NCBI GenBank assembly: GCA_039715055.1
Contig: JBDLID010000112.1
Location: forward strand, 1-9,904
Direction of reading: 5' to 3'
Length of the DNA: 9,904 nt
DNA from: JBDLID01 sp039715055
Lineage (GTDB): Bacteria > Desulfobacterota > Desulfobulbia > Desulfobulbales > Desulfocapsaceae
Shown: piece by piece, positions 1 through 6,845 of the stretch
Numbering within the stretch: position 1 is the first letter of the stretch
Layout of the letters: each line of letters opens with the position of its first letter
The notes under the pieces: generated by a model
Seen by the model: the letters and a program-made list of their open reading frames with translations, nothing else
Told to the model about the DNA's origin: nothing
Database searches by the model: none
Made by a program: the position numbers and the translations under genes

Positions 1-1254
1 TGCGGCAGTGATAATTTTGTCAAAGAAGAGGATATTCTCGACGTCTGGTTCGACTCCGGTACCAGCCATGCCGCGGTTTGTGAGGTGCGTGACGAACTTT
101 CCTGGCCCGCGGATCTGTACCTGGAGGGCAGCGACCAGCATCGCGGCTGGTTCCAGAGCTCACTGCTGACCTCAGTTGGAACCCGTGGTCGTGCACCATT
201 TAAGGGGGTTCTGACCCACGGTTACGTGGTTGACGGCCAGGGCAAAAAGATGTCCAAGTCCATCGGCAATGTCGTGGCGCCGGGTGAGGTGATCGAAAAA
301 TTCGGTGCCGAGATTCTCCGTCTCTGGGTCTCAAGCGAGGATTACCGGGACGATGTCAAGGTTTCCGATGAGATCCTCAAACAGGTGGCTGACGCCTACC
401 GCAAGATGCGAAACACCATCCGTTACCTGCTCGGTAATCTCCATGACTTTGATCCGGAAAAACATACGGTATCCGACGATCAGCTGCCGGAGCTTGACCG
501 CTGGGCTCTGGCCCGTTACGAGGAGTTCAAGGAGAAGGTGCTGCGCTCCTATGAAACCTTTGAGTTCCATACCGTTTTTCACTCACTCCATTATTTCTGC
601 GGCACTACACTCTCGGCCTTCTACCTCGATATTCTCAAGGACCGGCTCTACTGTTCGGGCACCGATTCAGCTGATCGCCGTTCAGCGCAGACCGTGATGT
701 ACGAGGTTCTTGACGGGCTGCTCCGCTTGATGAGCCCCATTCTCAGTTTTACCGCGGCCGAGTCGTGGGAACATCTTAAGGGTCTTGAACAGAAGGCTCC
801 ACTTTCACAGTCGATATTTTTCAGCGAGTTTCCCGAAATTGTTTCCAGCAGACGTAACAGTGAGCTCGAAGCCCGCTGGGAGAAACTGATGGCGGTTCGT
901 TCCGAGCTGACCAAGGCACTGGAAGGGGCGAGGCGGGAAAAAATCATCGGCCACCCCCTGGAGGCAGAGGTGCTGCTCAAGGCGGAAGGGCAGTGGCAGG
1001 AGTTCATCGGCTCTGAATGGGATACCTTAAAAGAGATCGCCATTATCTCAGAGTTGACTCCCTGTGACGATTTCCCAGCCCTTGAGCTTGATCCCATGCA
1101 GTCCGAGGAGATCGAGGGACTGACAGTCGGGGTACGCCCGGCCCGGGGTGAGAAGTGTGAGCGATGCTGGACCCGATCAACTACGGTGGGCGAGCAGAGT
1201 GACCATCCCCAGTTATGCAGCCGCTGTTTCACAGTGGTCAATACAATGGTTTAG
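1..1254 (+). CDS. ileS: Isoleucyl-tRNA synthetase, C-terminal part (5' end outside window)
   Basis: The reading frame is open from base 1 to the TAG at 1252-1254, giving 417 residues of a class Ia aminoacyl-tRNA synthetase that charges tRNA-Ile in the cytoplasm. An internal GTG at 85 is not the true start, because the family motif DVWFDSG is encoded upstream of it (about 40-60). Then come GSDQHRGWFQSSL of the catalytic domain, the ATP-binding KMSKS loop (247-261), a helical anticodon-binding domain, and a C-terminal zinc finger with two CxxC pairs (about 1153-1225). That finger marks the bacterial IleRS type. The N-terminal HIGH motif and editing domain must lie upstream of the window. The ileS-lspA order is widely conserved in bacteria. 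The family call is secure. Confidence 0.97.
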   Translation, partial: CGSDNFVKEEDILDVWFDSGTSHAAVCEVRDELSWPADLYLEGSDQHRGWFQSSLLTSVGTRGRAPFKGVLTHGYVVDGQGKKMSKSIGNVVAPGEVIEKFGAEILRLWVSSEDYRDDVKVSDEILKQVADAYRKMRNTIRYLLGNLHDFDPEKHTVSDDQLPELDRWALARYEEFKEKVLRSYETFEFHTVFHSLHYFCGTTLSAFYLDILKDRLYCSGTDSADRRSAQTVMYEVLDGLLRLMSPILSFTAAESWEHLKGLEQKAPLSQSIFFSEFPEIVSSRRNSELEARWEKLMAVRSELTKALEGARREKIIGHPLEAEVLLKAEGQWQEFIGSEWDTLKEIAIISELTPCDDFPALELDPMQSEEIEGLTVGVRPARGEKCERCWTRSTTVGEQSDHPQLCSRCFTVVNTMV

Positions 1255-1259
1255 GTTCT

Positions 1260-1766
1260 GTGCGCTTACTTTTTCTAGCCATTGGCGTCGTCGGTCTCGA
1301 CCAGCTCACCAAGAAGTGGGTGGTCGACTCTTTTGCCCTTTATGAATCCAGAGAAATCTTCCCCGGTTTTTTTAACCTGACCTATCTGACCAACAAGGGG
1401 GCGGCATTCGGCTTTCTTGCCGGTGTGGATTCGGCCTGGCGCCACTGGTTTTTTATCGTCGTGGCGACGGTTGCACTTGTCGTTCTTACCTATGCCTGGT
1501 TCCGCCTCAGACATATTCATCGGCTCTACCCAGTGGCATTGGCGCTTATCGGCGGTGGTGCCGTTGGAAATCTCATTGACCGGGTCAGGCTTGGTTCAGT
1601 GGTCGATTTTCTCGACGTCTATGTCGGAACATACCACTGGCCCGCCTTTAATGTTGCCGACTCGGCAATCACCATTGGCGTCGGAGTGTTTATCCTGGCC
1701 AACCTGCTTGAAGAAAAAGATCGAAAAGCCCAGATCAAAGTGAAACCATCAACAGCTGAAAGCTGA
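1260..1766 (+). CDS. lspA: Lipoprotein signal peptidase (signal peptidase II)
   Basis: Inner-membrane aspartic protease that cleaves the signal peptide from diacylglyceryl-modified prolipoproteins. I chose GTG 1260 (168 aa, a normal family length): it lies 5 nt after the ileS stop, has an AGG a few bases upstream, and puts the first membrane helix (LLFLAIGVVGLDQLTKKW) at the N terminus as usual. An ATG at 1215 would add 15 atypical residues and overlap ileS by 40 nt. Counting from GTG 1260, four hydrophobic segments are visible, with the conserved DQLTK (residues 14-18), NKGAAFG (45-51), GGGAVGNLIDRV (98-109), VVDF (D116) and FNVADSAI (D134). D116 and D134 should be the catalytic pair. The gene is probably co-transcribed with ileS and fabD. 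Confidence 0.95.
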   Translation: MRLLFLAIGVVGLDQLTKKWVVDSFALYESREIFPGFFNLTYLTNKGAAFGFLAGVDSAWRHWFFIVVATVALVVLTYAWFRLRHIHRLYPVALALIGGGAVGNLIDRVRLGSVVDFLDVYVGTYHWPAFNVADSAITIGVGVFILANLLEEKDRKAQIKVKPSTAES

Positions 1767-1780
1767 AAGGATATTGAGTT

Positions 1781-2725
1781 ATGAAAACAGCAGTTCTTTT
1801 TCCCGGCCAGGGGTCTCAGTTTGTCGGCATGGGCCGTGAATTTATTGAAAGTGACAGTGATTGTGCATCCGTTATGGAGATGGCGGAGTCGGTCTGTGAT
1901 TTTCCCCTGCGTCAAATATGTATGGAAGGGCCCATGGAGGAGCTGACCCGGGCTGTTCACCTTCAGCCGTCCATCACGGTCACCAACCTCATCTGTTTTA
2001 AGGCCCTTGAAAAGGCATGGGCAAACCGTTCGCCGATCAGCTACTTTGCCGGTCACAGCCTTGGCGAATACTCCGCCATGTGCGGTGCCGGAGTGATATC
2101 GGTGGAAGACACCATTCGGTTGGTCAGCAGGCGTGGAGCGCTCATGGAGCGCGAGGGACAGAAAAATCCGGGAGCCATGCGGGCAGTACTTGGGTTGACC
2201 ATTGAACAGGTGGAGGAGCTGATTGGTGGTTATGACGGTGAGGGTGATATCACGGCGGCCAATCATAACACCGAACTGCAGATTGTTATCTCCGGCCATG
2301 CGGCCGCCCTTGACGTTGTTGGTGCGGCGGCTGAGGAACTGGGGGCAAGGGTGATTCCGCTTGCGGTCAGTGTGGCCAATCACAGCCCGCTGGTGGCTGA
2401 TGCGGTACCCGATTTTGCCGCATTCATGGCCGATATCGATTTTTCCGCTCCGCAGACGCCGCTGCTCTTCAACGTGACCGCTGCTGAGGAAAAAGACAGC
2501 CAGAAGATCAAAGAGATCATGGCATCGCAGATCGCCTCGAGGGTCCGCTGGTACGAGTCTATCTCAAAGATGATCGATGACGGCGTCGATACATTTATTG
2601 AGGTTGGCCCCAAAACGGTTCTCAAGGGCATGATCCGCAAGATTGCTCCCAAGGGCTACGACTATCAGGCCTTGCAGTTTGATACCCCTGAGGGGTTGGA
2701 AAAGGTTCTGGCTAAACTGGACTGA
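1781..2725 (+). CDS. fabD: Malonyl-CoA:acyl carrier protein transacylase
   Basis: Transfers malonyl from CoA to acyl carrier protein, supplying malonyl-ACP for fatty acid synthesis and for the pimelate moiety of biotin. The 314 aa length is close to E. coli FabD (309). Visible motifs are FPGQGSQ (residues 7-13, oxyanion-hole Gln11), GHSLGE (catalytic nucleophile Ser93), SRRGALM (Arg118, binds the malonyl carboxylate), VANHSPLV (catalytic His201) and GPKTVLKGMI near the C terminus. The start is an ATG 14 nt after lspA with an AAAGGA Shine-Dalgarno at 1766-1771. Here fabD is not beside other fab genes; it sits directly before bioB with only 2 nt between. This suggests that its malonyl-ACP output is tied to biotin synthesis, although it may also be the general FabD of the cell. 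Confidence 0.96.
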   Translation: MKTAVLFPGQGSQFVGMGREFIESDSDCASVMEMAESVCDFPLRQICMEGPMEELTRAVHLQPSITVTNLICFKALEKAWANRSPISYFAGHSLGEYSAMCGAGVISVEDTIRLVSRRGALMEREGQKNPGAMRAVLGLTIEQVEELIGGYDGEGDITAANHNTELQIVISGHAAALDVVGAAAEELGARVIPLAVSVANHSPLVADAVPDFAAFMADIDFSAPQTPLLFNVTAAEEKDSQKIKEIMASQIASRVRWYESISKMIDDGVDTFIEVGPKTVLKGMIRKIAPKGYDYQALQFDTPEGLEKVLAKLD

Positions 2726-2727
2726 GC

Positions 2728-3729
2728 ATGACAGATTGCCGTTACTCAAAGGAAATCGACGCTCATCTCGGTCGGCTGAAATCAGGCGAACTGCTGGACT
2801 TTGAAACAGCGTACAGCCTTGGCCGTAACGAGCCTGTGAGTGATCTCTGCGGAGCTGCTGATGATCTGCGGCGTCACTTCCATGGAGATAGCTTTGATCT
2901 CTGCTCCATCATCAACGCCCGTTCCGGCAACTGTTCCGAGGACTGCCGCTATTGTGCCCAGTCGGCCCGCTACACCACCGGGGCTGAAAGCTACCAGCTG
3001 ATCGCTGACGATCTGGCCCTTGAACAGGCTCTGGAGAATGATTCCGCCGGGGTCGACCGGCTCTCCCTGGTCACTGCCGGACGAACGGTCTCCACCAGTC
3101 AGCTCAGGGAACTGGCCACTCTTTACCGGCTGATGGAGGCCCGCACCGATCTCCTGTTCTGTGGTTCCTTAGGCCTTCTTGACCGAAAAAAAGCCGAGCA
3201 GCTTCGTTCCATGGGAGTGATTCGCTATCACTGTAACCTGGAGAGCTGCCGGGAGTTTTTCCCCTCCATCTGCACCAGCCACAGCTGGGAGGACAAGGTG
3301 GAGACACTGAAGATTGCAAGAGACGCCGGGATGGATCTCTGCTCCGGCGGCATCATCGGCATGGGGGAGAGCTTCTCCCAGCGACTTCAGCTGGCCTTTG
3401 AGCTCCGGGAGCTTGATGTCCTTTCCATCCCGGTCAATATCCTCACCCCCATCCCCGGTACGCCGCTGGGTGATCTGGCTCCGCTGTCCACCGATGAAGT
3501 CCTGCGTACTGTGGCCATGTTCCGGCTTATCAATCCACAGGCCGTGATCCGTCTGGCCGGTGGCCGCAATCAGCTTGACTCTGACCAGTACCGCTGCTTT
3601 ACAGGCGGTGCCAACGGTGCCATTGTCGGCAACTACCTCACGACCGCCGGCAACAGCCTGGATGGCGATATTGCTGAAATAGGCGCACTGGGCTTTACCT
3701 TCCGCCGCCGAGAGCCGGATAATGGCTGA
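2728..3729 (+). CDS. bioB: Biotin synthase, radical SAM enzyme with altered auxiliary-cluster cysteines
   Basis: Inserts sulfur into dethiobiotin to make biotin. The 333 aa protein carries the radical-SAM CxxxCxxC motif (Cys69, Cys73, Cys76, in NCSEDCRYCAQ), which binds the [4Fe-4S] cluster that cleaves SAM. Aligned by eye with E. coli BioB from memory, Cys145 (LLFCGSLG) matches Cys128, Cys205 (DLCSGGIIGMGE) matches Cys188, and Arg275 (VIRLAGGR) matches Arg260. The Cys97 position is Ser113 (RLSLV), so one ligand of the classical [2Fe-2S] sulfur-donor cluster is missing. Two extra cysteines, Cys169 and Cys174, lie in YHCNLESC where E. coli has NHNLDTS. This looks like the anaerobe-type BioB thought to use a different auxiliary cluster. 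The start is 2 nt after the fabD stop with only a weak ribosome site, implying translational coupling; the end overlaps bioA by 8 nt. Confidence 0.94.
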   Translation: MTDCRYSKEIDAHLGRLKSGELLDFETAYSLGRNEPVSDLCGAADDLRRHFHGDSFDLCSIINARSGNCSEDCRYCAQSARYTTGAESYQLIADDLALEQALENDSAGVDRLSLVTAGRTVSTSQLRELATLYRLMEARTDLLFCGSLGLLDRKKAEQLRSMGVIRYHCNLESCREFFPSICTSHSWEDKVETLKIARDAGMDLCSGGIIGMGESFSQRLQLAFELRELDVLSIPVNILTPIPGTPLGDLAPLSTDEVLRTVAMFRLINPQAVIRLAGGRNQLDSDQYRCFTGGANGAIVGNYLTTAGNSLDGDIAEIGALGFTFRRREPDNG

Positions 3730-5008
3730 TTCTGCCAATCTCGACTTTGACCGCCGCCATCTCTGGCACCCCTATACCTCCATTGAAAATCCGTTGCCGG
3801 TCTACGAGGTGGAATCGGCCGAGGGAGTACGTATCCGGCTGGCTGACGGCCGGCAACTTATCGACGGCATGGCCTCCTGGTGGTCGATGATCCACGGCTA
3901 CAACCATCCGGTCCTGACAGAGGTTCTGCAGGAGCAGGCCGCAAAGCTCTGTCACGTCATGTTCGGCGGTCTTACCCATGAACCGGCGGTGAAACTCGGC
4001 CGGCTGCTGGTTGATCTTAGCCCAGCCGGGCTCGACCGACTCTTCTTTGCCGATTCCGGCTCGGTGGCGGTTGAGGCAGCCATGAAGATGGCCATCCAGT
4101 ATTTCCATGCTGCAGGAAGCCCTGAAAAAAGTCATTTTCTCACCATCCGCTCCGGCTATCACGGTGATACCTTCCACGCCATGTCGGTCTGCGATCCTGT
4201 CACCGGCATGCACACCGTTTTCTCGAAAGTTCTGCCGAAATATTATTTTGCCGATCGGCCCCAGTGTTCATTTTATGAGGACTGGGACGAATCCGACATC
4301 AGCTCCTTTGCTGACCTGATCGTAAAGCATCACCAAAAACTCTGTGCGGTGATCCTCGAACCCATTGTCCAGGGAGCGGGCGGTATGCGTTTCTACCACC
4401 CCCAATACCTGAGGCGCGTTCGGGAACTCTGTGATCAATACAACGTGCTGCTCATCGCCGATGAGATCGCCACCGGTTTTGGCCGCAGCGGGCGACTTTT
4501 TGCATGTGAACATGCAGGCATCAGTCCGGATATCATGTGCCTCGGCAAGGCGCTCACCGGGGGGTGCATGACGCTTGCCGCAGTGCTTACCACTGCTGAA
4601 GTGGGACGAACTATCTCAAAGGGGGAACCTGGAGTTTTCATGCATGGCCCCACCTTCATGGCCAATCCCCTGGCCTGCCGGGTGGCAGAGGCCTCCATCC
4701 GCCTGCTTCTCGAGTCCAACTGGCAGGAGCGGGTCAATGCACTTGAAAAGGGTTTGGTAAAGGGACTTGGACCGGCTGAGACCATCAACGGTGTCGCAGA
4801 TGTCCGGGTGCTTGGCGGGATCGGGGTGATTGAGCTTGAAAGGGAGGTAAATATGGGACGCGCCCAGAAGGCTTTTGTTGATCGCGGAGTGTGGGTGCGG
4901 CCGTTTGGCCGGCTGATCTATGTGATGCCGCCATACTGTATGGTAGCCGATGACCTTGCAGCGGTGACCAGCGCCATGGTCGAGGTGGCTGCCCTGGAGG
5001 TCTCTTGA
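3722..5008 (+). CDS. bioA: Adenosylmethionine-8-amino-7-oxononanoate aminotransferase (DAPA synthase)
   Basis: PLP-dependent class III aminotransferase that converts KAPA to 7,8-diaminopelargonic acid. The 428 aa match the usual length. Motifs in order are LWHPYTS (residues 14-20; Tyr18 fits the substrate-binding Tyr17 of E. coli BioA), DGMASWWSMIHGYNHP (48-63), FADSGSVAVEAAMKMA (109-124), SGYHGDT (144-150), EPIVQGAGGM (213-222), IADEIATGFGRSG (245-257, with the PLP-ring Asp247), LGKALTGG (Schiff-base Lys276), HGPTFMANPLACR (308-320) and GVWVRPFGRLIYVMPPY (389-405). The HPYTS and GYHGDT motifs fit the SAM-using BioA type better than a generic omega-aminotransferase, and the flanking bio genes agree. 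The start overlaps the end of bioB by 8 nt and the stop overlaps the bioF start as TGATG. Confidence 0.97.
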   Translation: MADSANLDFDRRHLWHPYTSIENPLPVYEVESAEGVRIRLADGRQLIDGMASWWSMIHGYNHPVLTEVLQEQAAKLCHVMFGGLTHEPAVKLGRLLVDLSPAGLDRLFFADSGSVAVEAAMKMAIQYFHAAGSPEKSHFLTIRSGYHGDTFHAMSVCDPVTGMHTVFSKVLPKYYFADRPQCSFYEDWDESDISSFADLIVKHHQKLCAVILEPIVQGAGGMRFYHPQYLRRVRELCDQYNVLLIADEIATGFGRSGRLFACEHAGISPDIMCLGKALTGGCMTLAAVLTTAEVGRTISKGEPGVFMHGPTFMANPLACRVAEASIRLLLESNWQERVNALEKGLVKGLGPAETINGVADVRVLGGIGVIELEREVNMGRAQKAFVDRGVWVRPFGRLIYVMPPYCMVADDLAAVTSAMVEVAALEVS

Positions 5009-6186
5009 TGAGCGGGGACTTTTCAGAGCAGATCAAAAACCTGGAGGAAAAGGGGCGGCTGCGCAGTCTCAACCCCCTCGAACAGAGGCAGGGGTGTAAA
5101 GTCAGCTATCAGGGCCGGGAGTTTCTTAACCTCACCTCAAACGACTATCTCGGCCTTGCCGCGGACAGGGCGCTGCTGAGACAGTTCTATCAAGGTCTTG
5201 ACGCAGATGGCTCTGCAGAGAGCTACGCACTGGGTTGCGCGTCATCAAGGCTGCTCAGCGGCGACACTCCCCTGGCCCATGAATTGGAACAGTGTCTGGC
5301 CGAAAGCTATGACTTCCCAGGCTGTCTGCTTTTCAATTCAGGCTATCACGCCAATATCGGTATCCTGCCGGCCCTTTGTGGAAAAGGCGATCTTGTTCTC
5401 TCTGACAAGCTGAATCATGCCTCTATCCATGACGGGCTCAAGCTGACTGCGGCCGACCATAAACGATTCAACCATGGCGATATGGAGCAGCTCGGTTGGC
5501 TGCTGGAAAAACATAGAGATCAATACGACCGGGTAGTGATCGTCTCAGAATCAGTTTTTTCCATGGACGGAGATGTTGCCGATCTGGGCGAGCTGGTTGA
5601 GTTGAAGAAACAGTACCGGGTGATGCTCTACCTCGATGAGGCCCACGGTATCGGGGTGCACGGGCAGAGAGGGTTGGGCCTCGGCGAAGCAACAGGGCTG
5701 CTCCACGAGATCGATCTGTTCGTCGCCACCTTTGGCAAGGCATTGGGGGCGGCAGGTGCCTTTGTCCTCTGTTCCCGTGAGATCCGTCAATACCTGATCA
5801 ACCACTGCCGGTCACTCATCTTTTCCACGATCCTGCCGCCGGTGGTTCTCAACTGGAATCTCTTTGTCTTTAAACAGATGATGGAGATGACTGGGCAGCG
5901 TGAGCATCTAGCAGAACTTGCTGGGAAATTACGAAAAGAGCTTGTCCGCTGTGGTCTGCAGACCAGGGGGGCAACTAATATTGTGCCGGTGCTGCTCGGT
6001 GAGGATCGGCTTGCCGTACAGCTGGCAGAACAGCTGCGCAATGAGGGGTACCTGATCTTCCCGGTCCGGCCGCCTGCCGTACCGGAAGGTTCCGCCCGCT
6101 TCCGGTTGTCACTGACCGCTGACATGAGCTGGCAGGACCTGGCAGGACTGCCGACCCGAATCGCTGAACTGAAACAGGCGCTATGA
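5008..6186 (+). CDS. bioF: 8-amino-7-oxononanoate synthase (KAPA synthase)
   Basis: PLP-dependent alpha-oxoamine synthase that condenses pimeloyl-ACP (or -CoA) with L-alanine to form KAPA. The 392 aa start at ATG 5008, which shares one base with the bioA stop (TGATG) and follows a GGAGG at 4996-5000 with a 7-nt spacer. A TTG one codon earlier is in frame but too close to that site. Counting from ATG 5008, motifs are NLTSNDYLGL (residues 41-50), GCASSRLLSGDTPLAHELE (76-94), LFNSGYHAN (108-116), DKLNHASIHDG (133-143), SVFSMDGDVADL (182-193), LDEAHGIGVHG (Asp210 and His213 contact PLP) and TFGKALGAAG (Schiff-base Lys244). The closest alternative, 2-amino-3-ketobutyrate CoA ligase, is unlikely in a biotin operon. 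The end overlaps bioG by 4 nt. Confidence 0.96.
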   Translation: MSGDFSEQIKNLEEKGRLRSLNPLEQRQGCKVSYQGREFLNLTSNDYLGLAADRALLRQFYQGLDADGSAESYALGCASSRLLSGDTPLAHELEQCLAESYDFPGCLLFNSGYHANIGILPALCGKGDLVLSDKLNHASIHDGLKLTAADHKRFNHGDMEQLGWLLEKHRDQYDRVVIVSESVFSMDGDVADLGELVELKKQYRVMLYLDEAHGIGVHGQRGLGLGEATGLLHEIDLFVATFGKALGAAGAFVLCSREIRQYLINHCRSLIFSTILPPVVLNWNLFVFKQMMEMTGQREHLAELAGKLRKELVRCGLQTRGATNIVPVLLGEDRLAVQLAEQLRNEGYLIFPVRPPAVPEGSARFRLSLTADMSWQDLAGLPTRIAELKQAL

Positions 6187-6845
6187 TCTGGAAGTGGCTT
6201 CACCGGGAAAACCGCGATCAACTCATCCTCTTCTGTAACGGCTGGGGGATGGATGAGACCCCGTTTGTCCCCCTCAAATCCCGGGATTATGATGTGCTGA
6301 TGCTTGCCAACTATGGTGATCTTGCGACCGGTCCCGATTTTGGCCAGGTTTTTTCAGCCTACCGCAGCTGCAGCCTGGTTGGCTGGTCCATGGGGGTCTG
6401 GGCTGGTCAGCAGCTTTTTGGAGCCAGAGAGGAACTCTTTGTTCGGGCCGTTGCAGTCAATGGAACGCTTTACCCGAGGGATGACCGATACGGTATTCCT
6501 GAAAAGATTTTTGATGCGACCATGGAAGGGTGGAACGAGGCTGCCAGACTCAAGTTTTACCGGAGGATGTGCCGAAACAAAGAGCTGAGCGAACGTTTTC
6601 TAGCCAATCAGCCCACCCGTGGTATCGACGACCAGCAGCGGGAACTGGTCTTGCTGCAGAATCAGCTTCGTACATCTAAACCCTCATCACCGCTGTTTAC
6701 CGATATCATCATCTCCGATAAGGATTTTATTATCCCCACCGTTAACCAGTACAACTTCTGGAAAGAGGGTAACATCACAGAGATCGAGGGTCCCCATTTT
6801 CCTTTCTACAGCTATGATTCCTGGGATGGGGTAATTGGATTTTAG
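6183..6845 (+). CDS. bioG: BioG-type pimeloyl-ACP methyl ester esterase (DUF452 family)
   Basis: Small alpha/beta-hydrolase (220 aa) that, in the BioG family, removes the methyl group from pimeloyl-ACP methyl ester, ending the disguised fatty-acid elongation cycle so that BioF can use the product. Visible features are LILFCNGWGMDETPF at the N terminus (residues 14-28), the nucleophile elbow GWSMGVWA (Ser69), SDKDFIIP (Asp181 the likely acid) and GPHFPF (His205), giving a plausible Ser-Asp-His triad. The length fits BioG rather than BioH. It starts by an ATGA overlap with bioF, so it is translationally coupled. BioG is often next to, or fused with, the methyltransferase BioC, but no bioC follows here: the stop overlaps the convergent histidine kinase gene by 4 nt. 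No terminator hairpin with a T run is visible at this junction. Confidence 0.9.
   Translation: MIWKWLHRENRDQLILFCNGWGMDETPFVPLKSRDYDVLMLANYGDLATGPDFGQVFSAYRSCSLVGWSMGVWAGQQLFGAREELFVRAVAVNGTLYPRDDRYGIPEKIFDATMEGWNEAARLKFYRRMCRNKELSERFLANQPTRGIDDQQRELVLLQNQLRTSKPSSPLFTDIIISDKDFIIPTVNQYNFWKEGNITEIEGPHFPFYSYDSWDGVIGF

Noticed and set aside
1215..1259. Upstream ATG start for lspA giving 183 aa
   Set aside because: It adds 15 residues not typical of LspA ahead of the first membrane helix and overlaps ileS by 40 nt; GTG 1260 is better placed. It cannot be fully excluded.
1619..2383. 254-codon minus-strand open frame antisense to fabD and the end of lspA
   Set aside because: No recognisable family motif; the plus strand here has clear FabD catalytic residues and continuous operon structure.
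3169..3738. 189-codon minus-strand open frame antisense to bioB
   Set aside because: A by-product of GC-rich codon use in bioB; no motifs and it opposes the BioB cysteine and arginine signatures.
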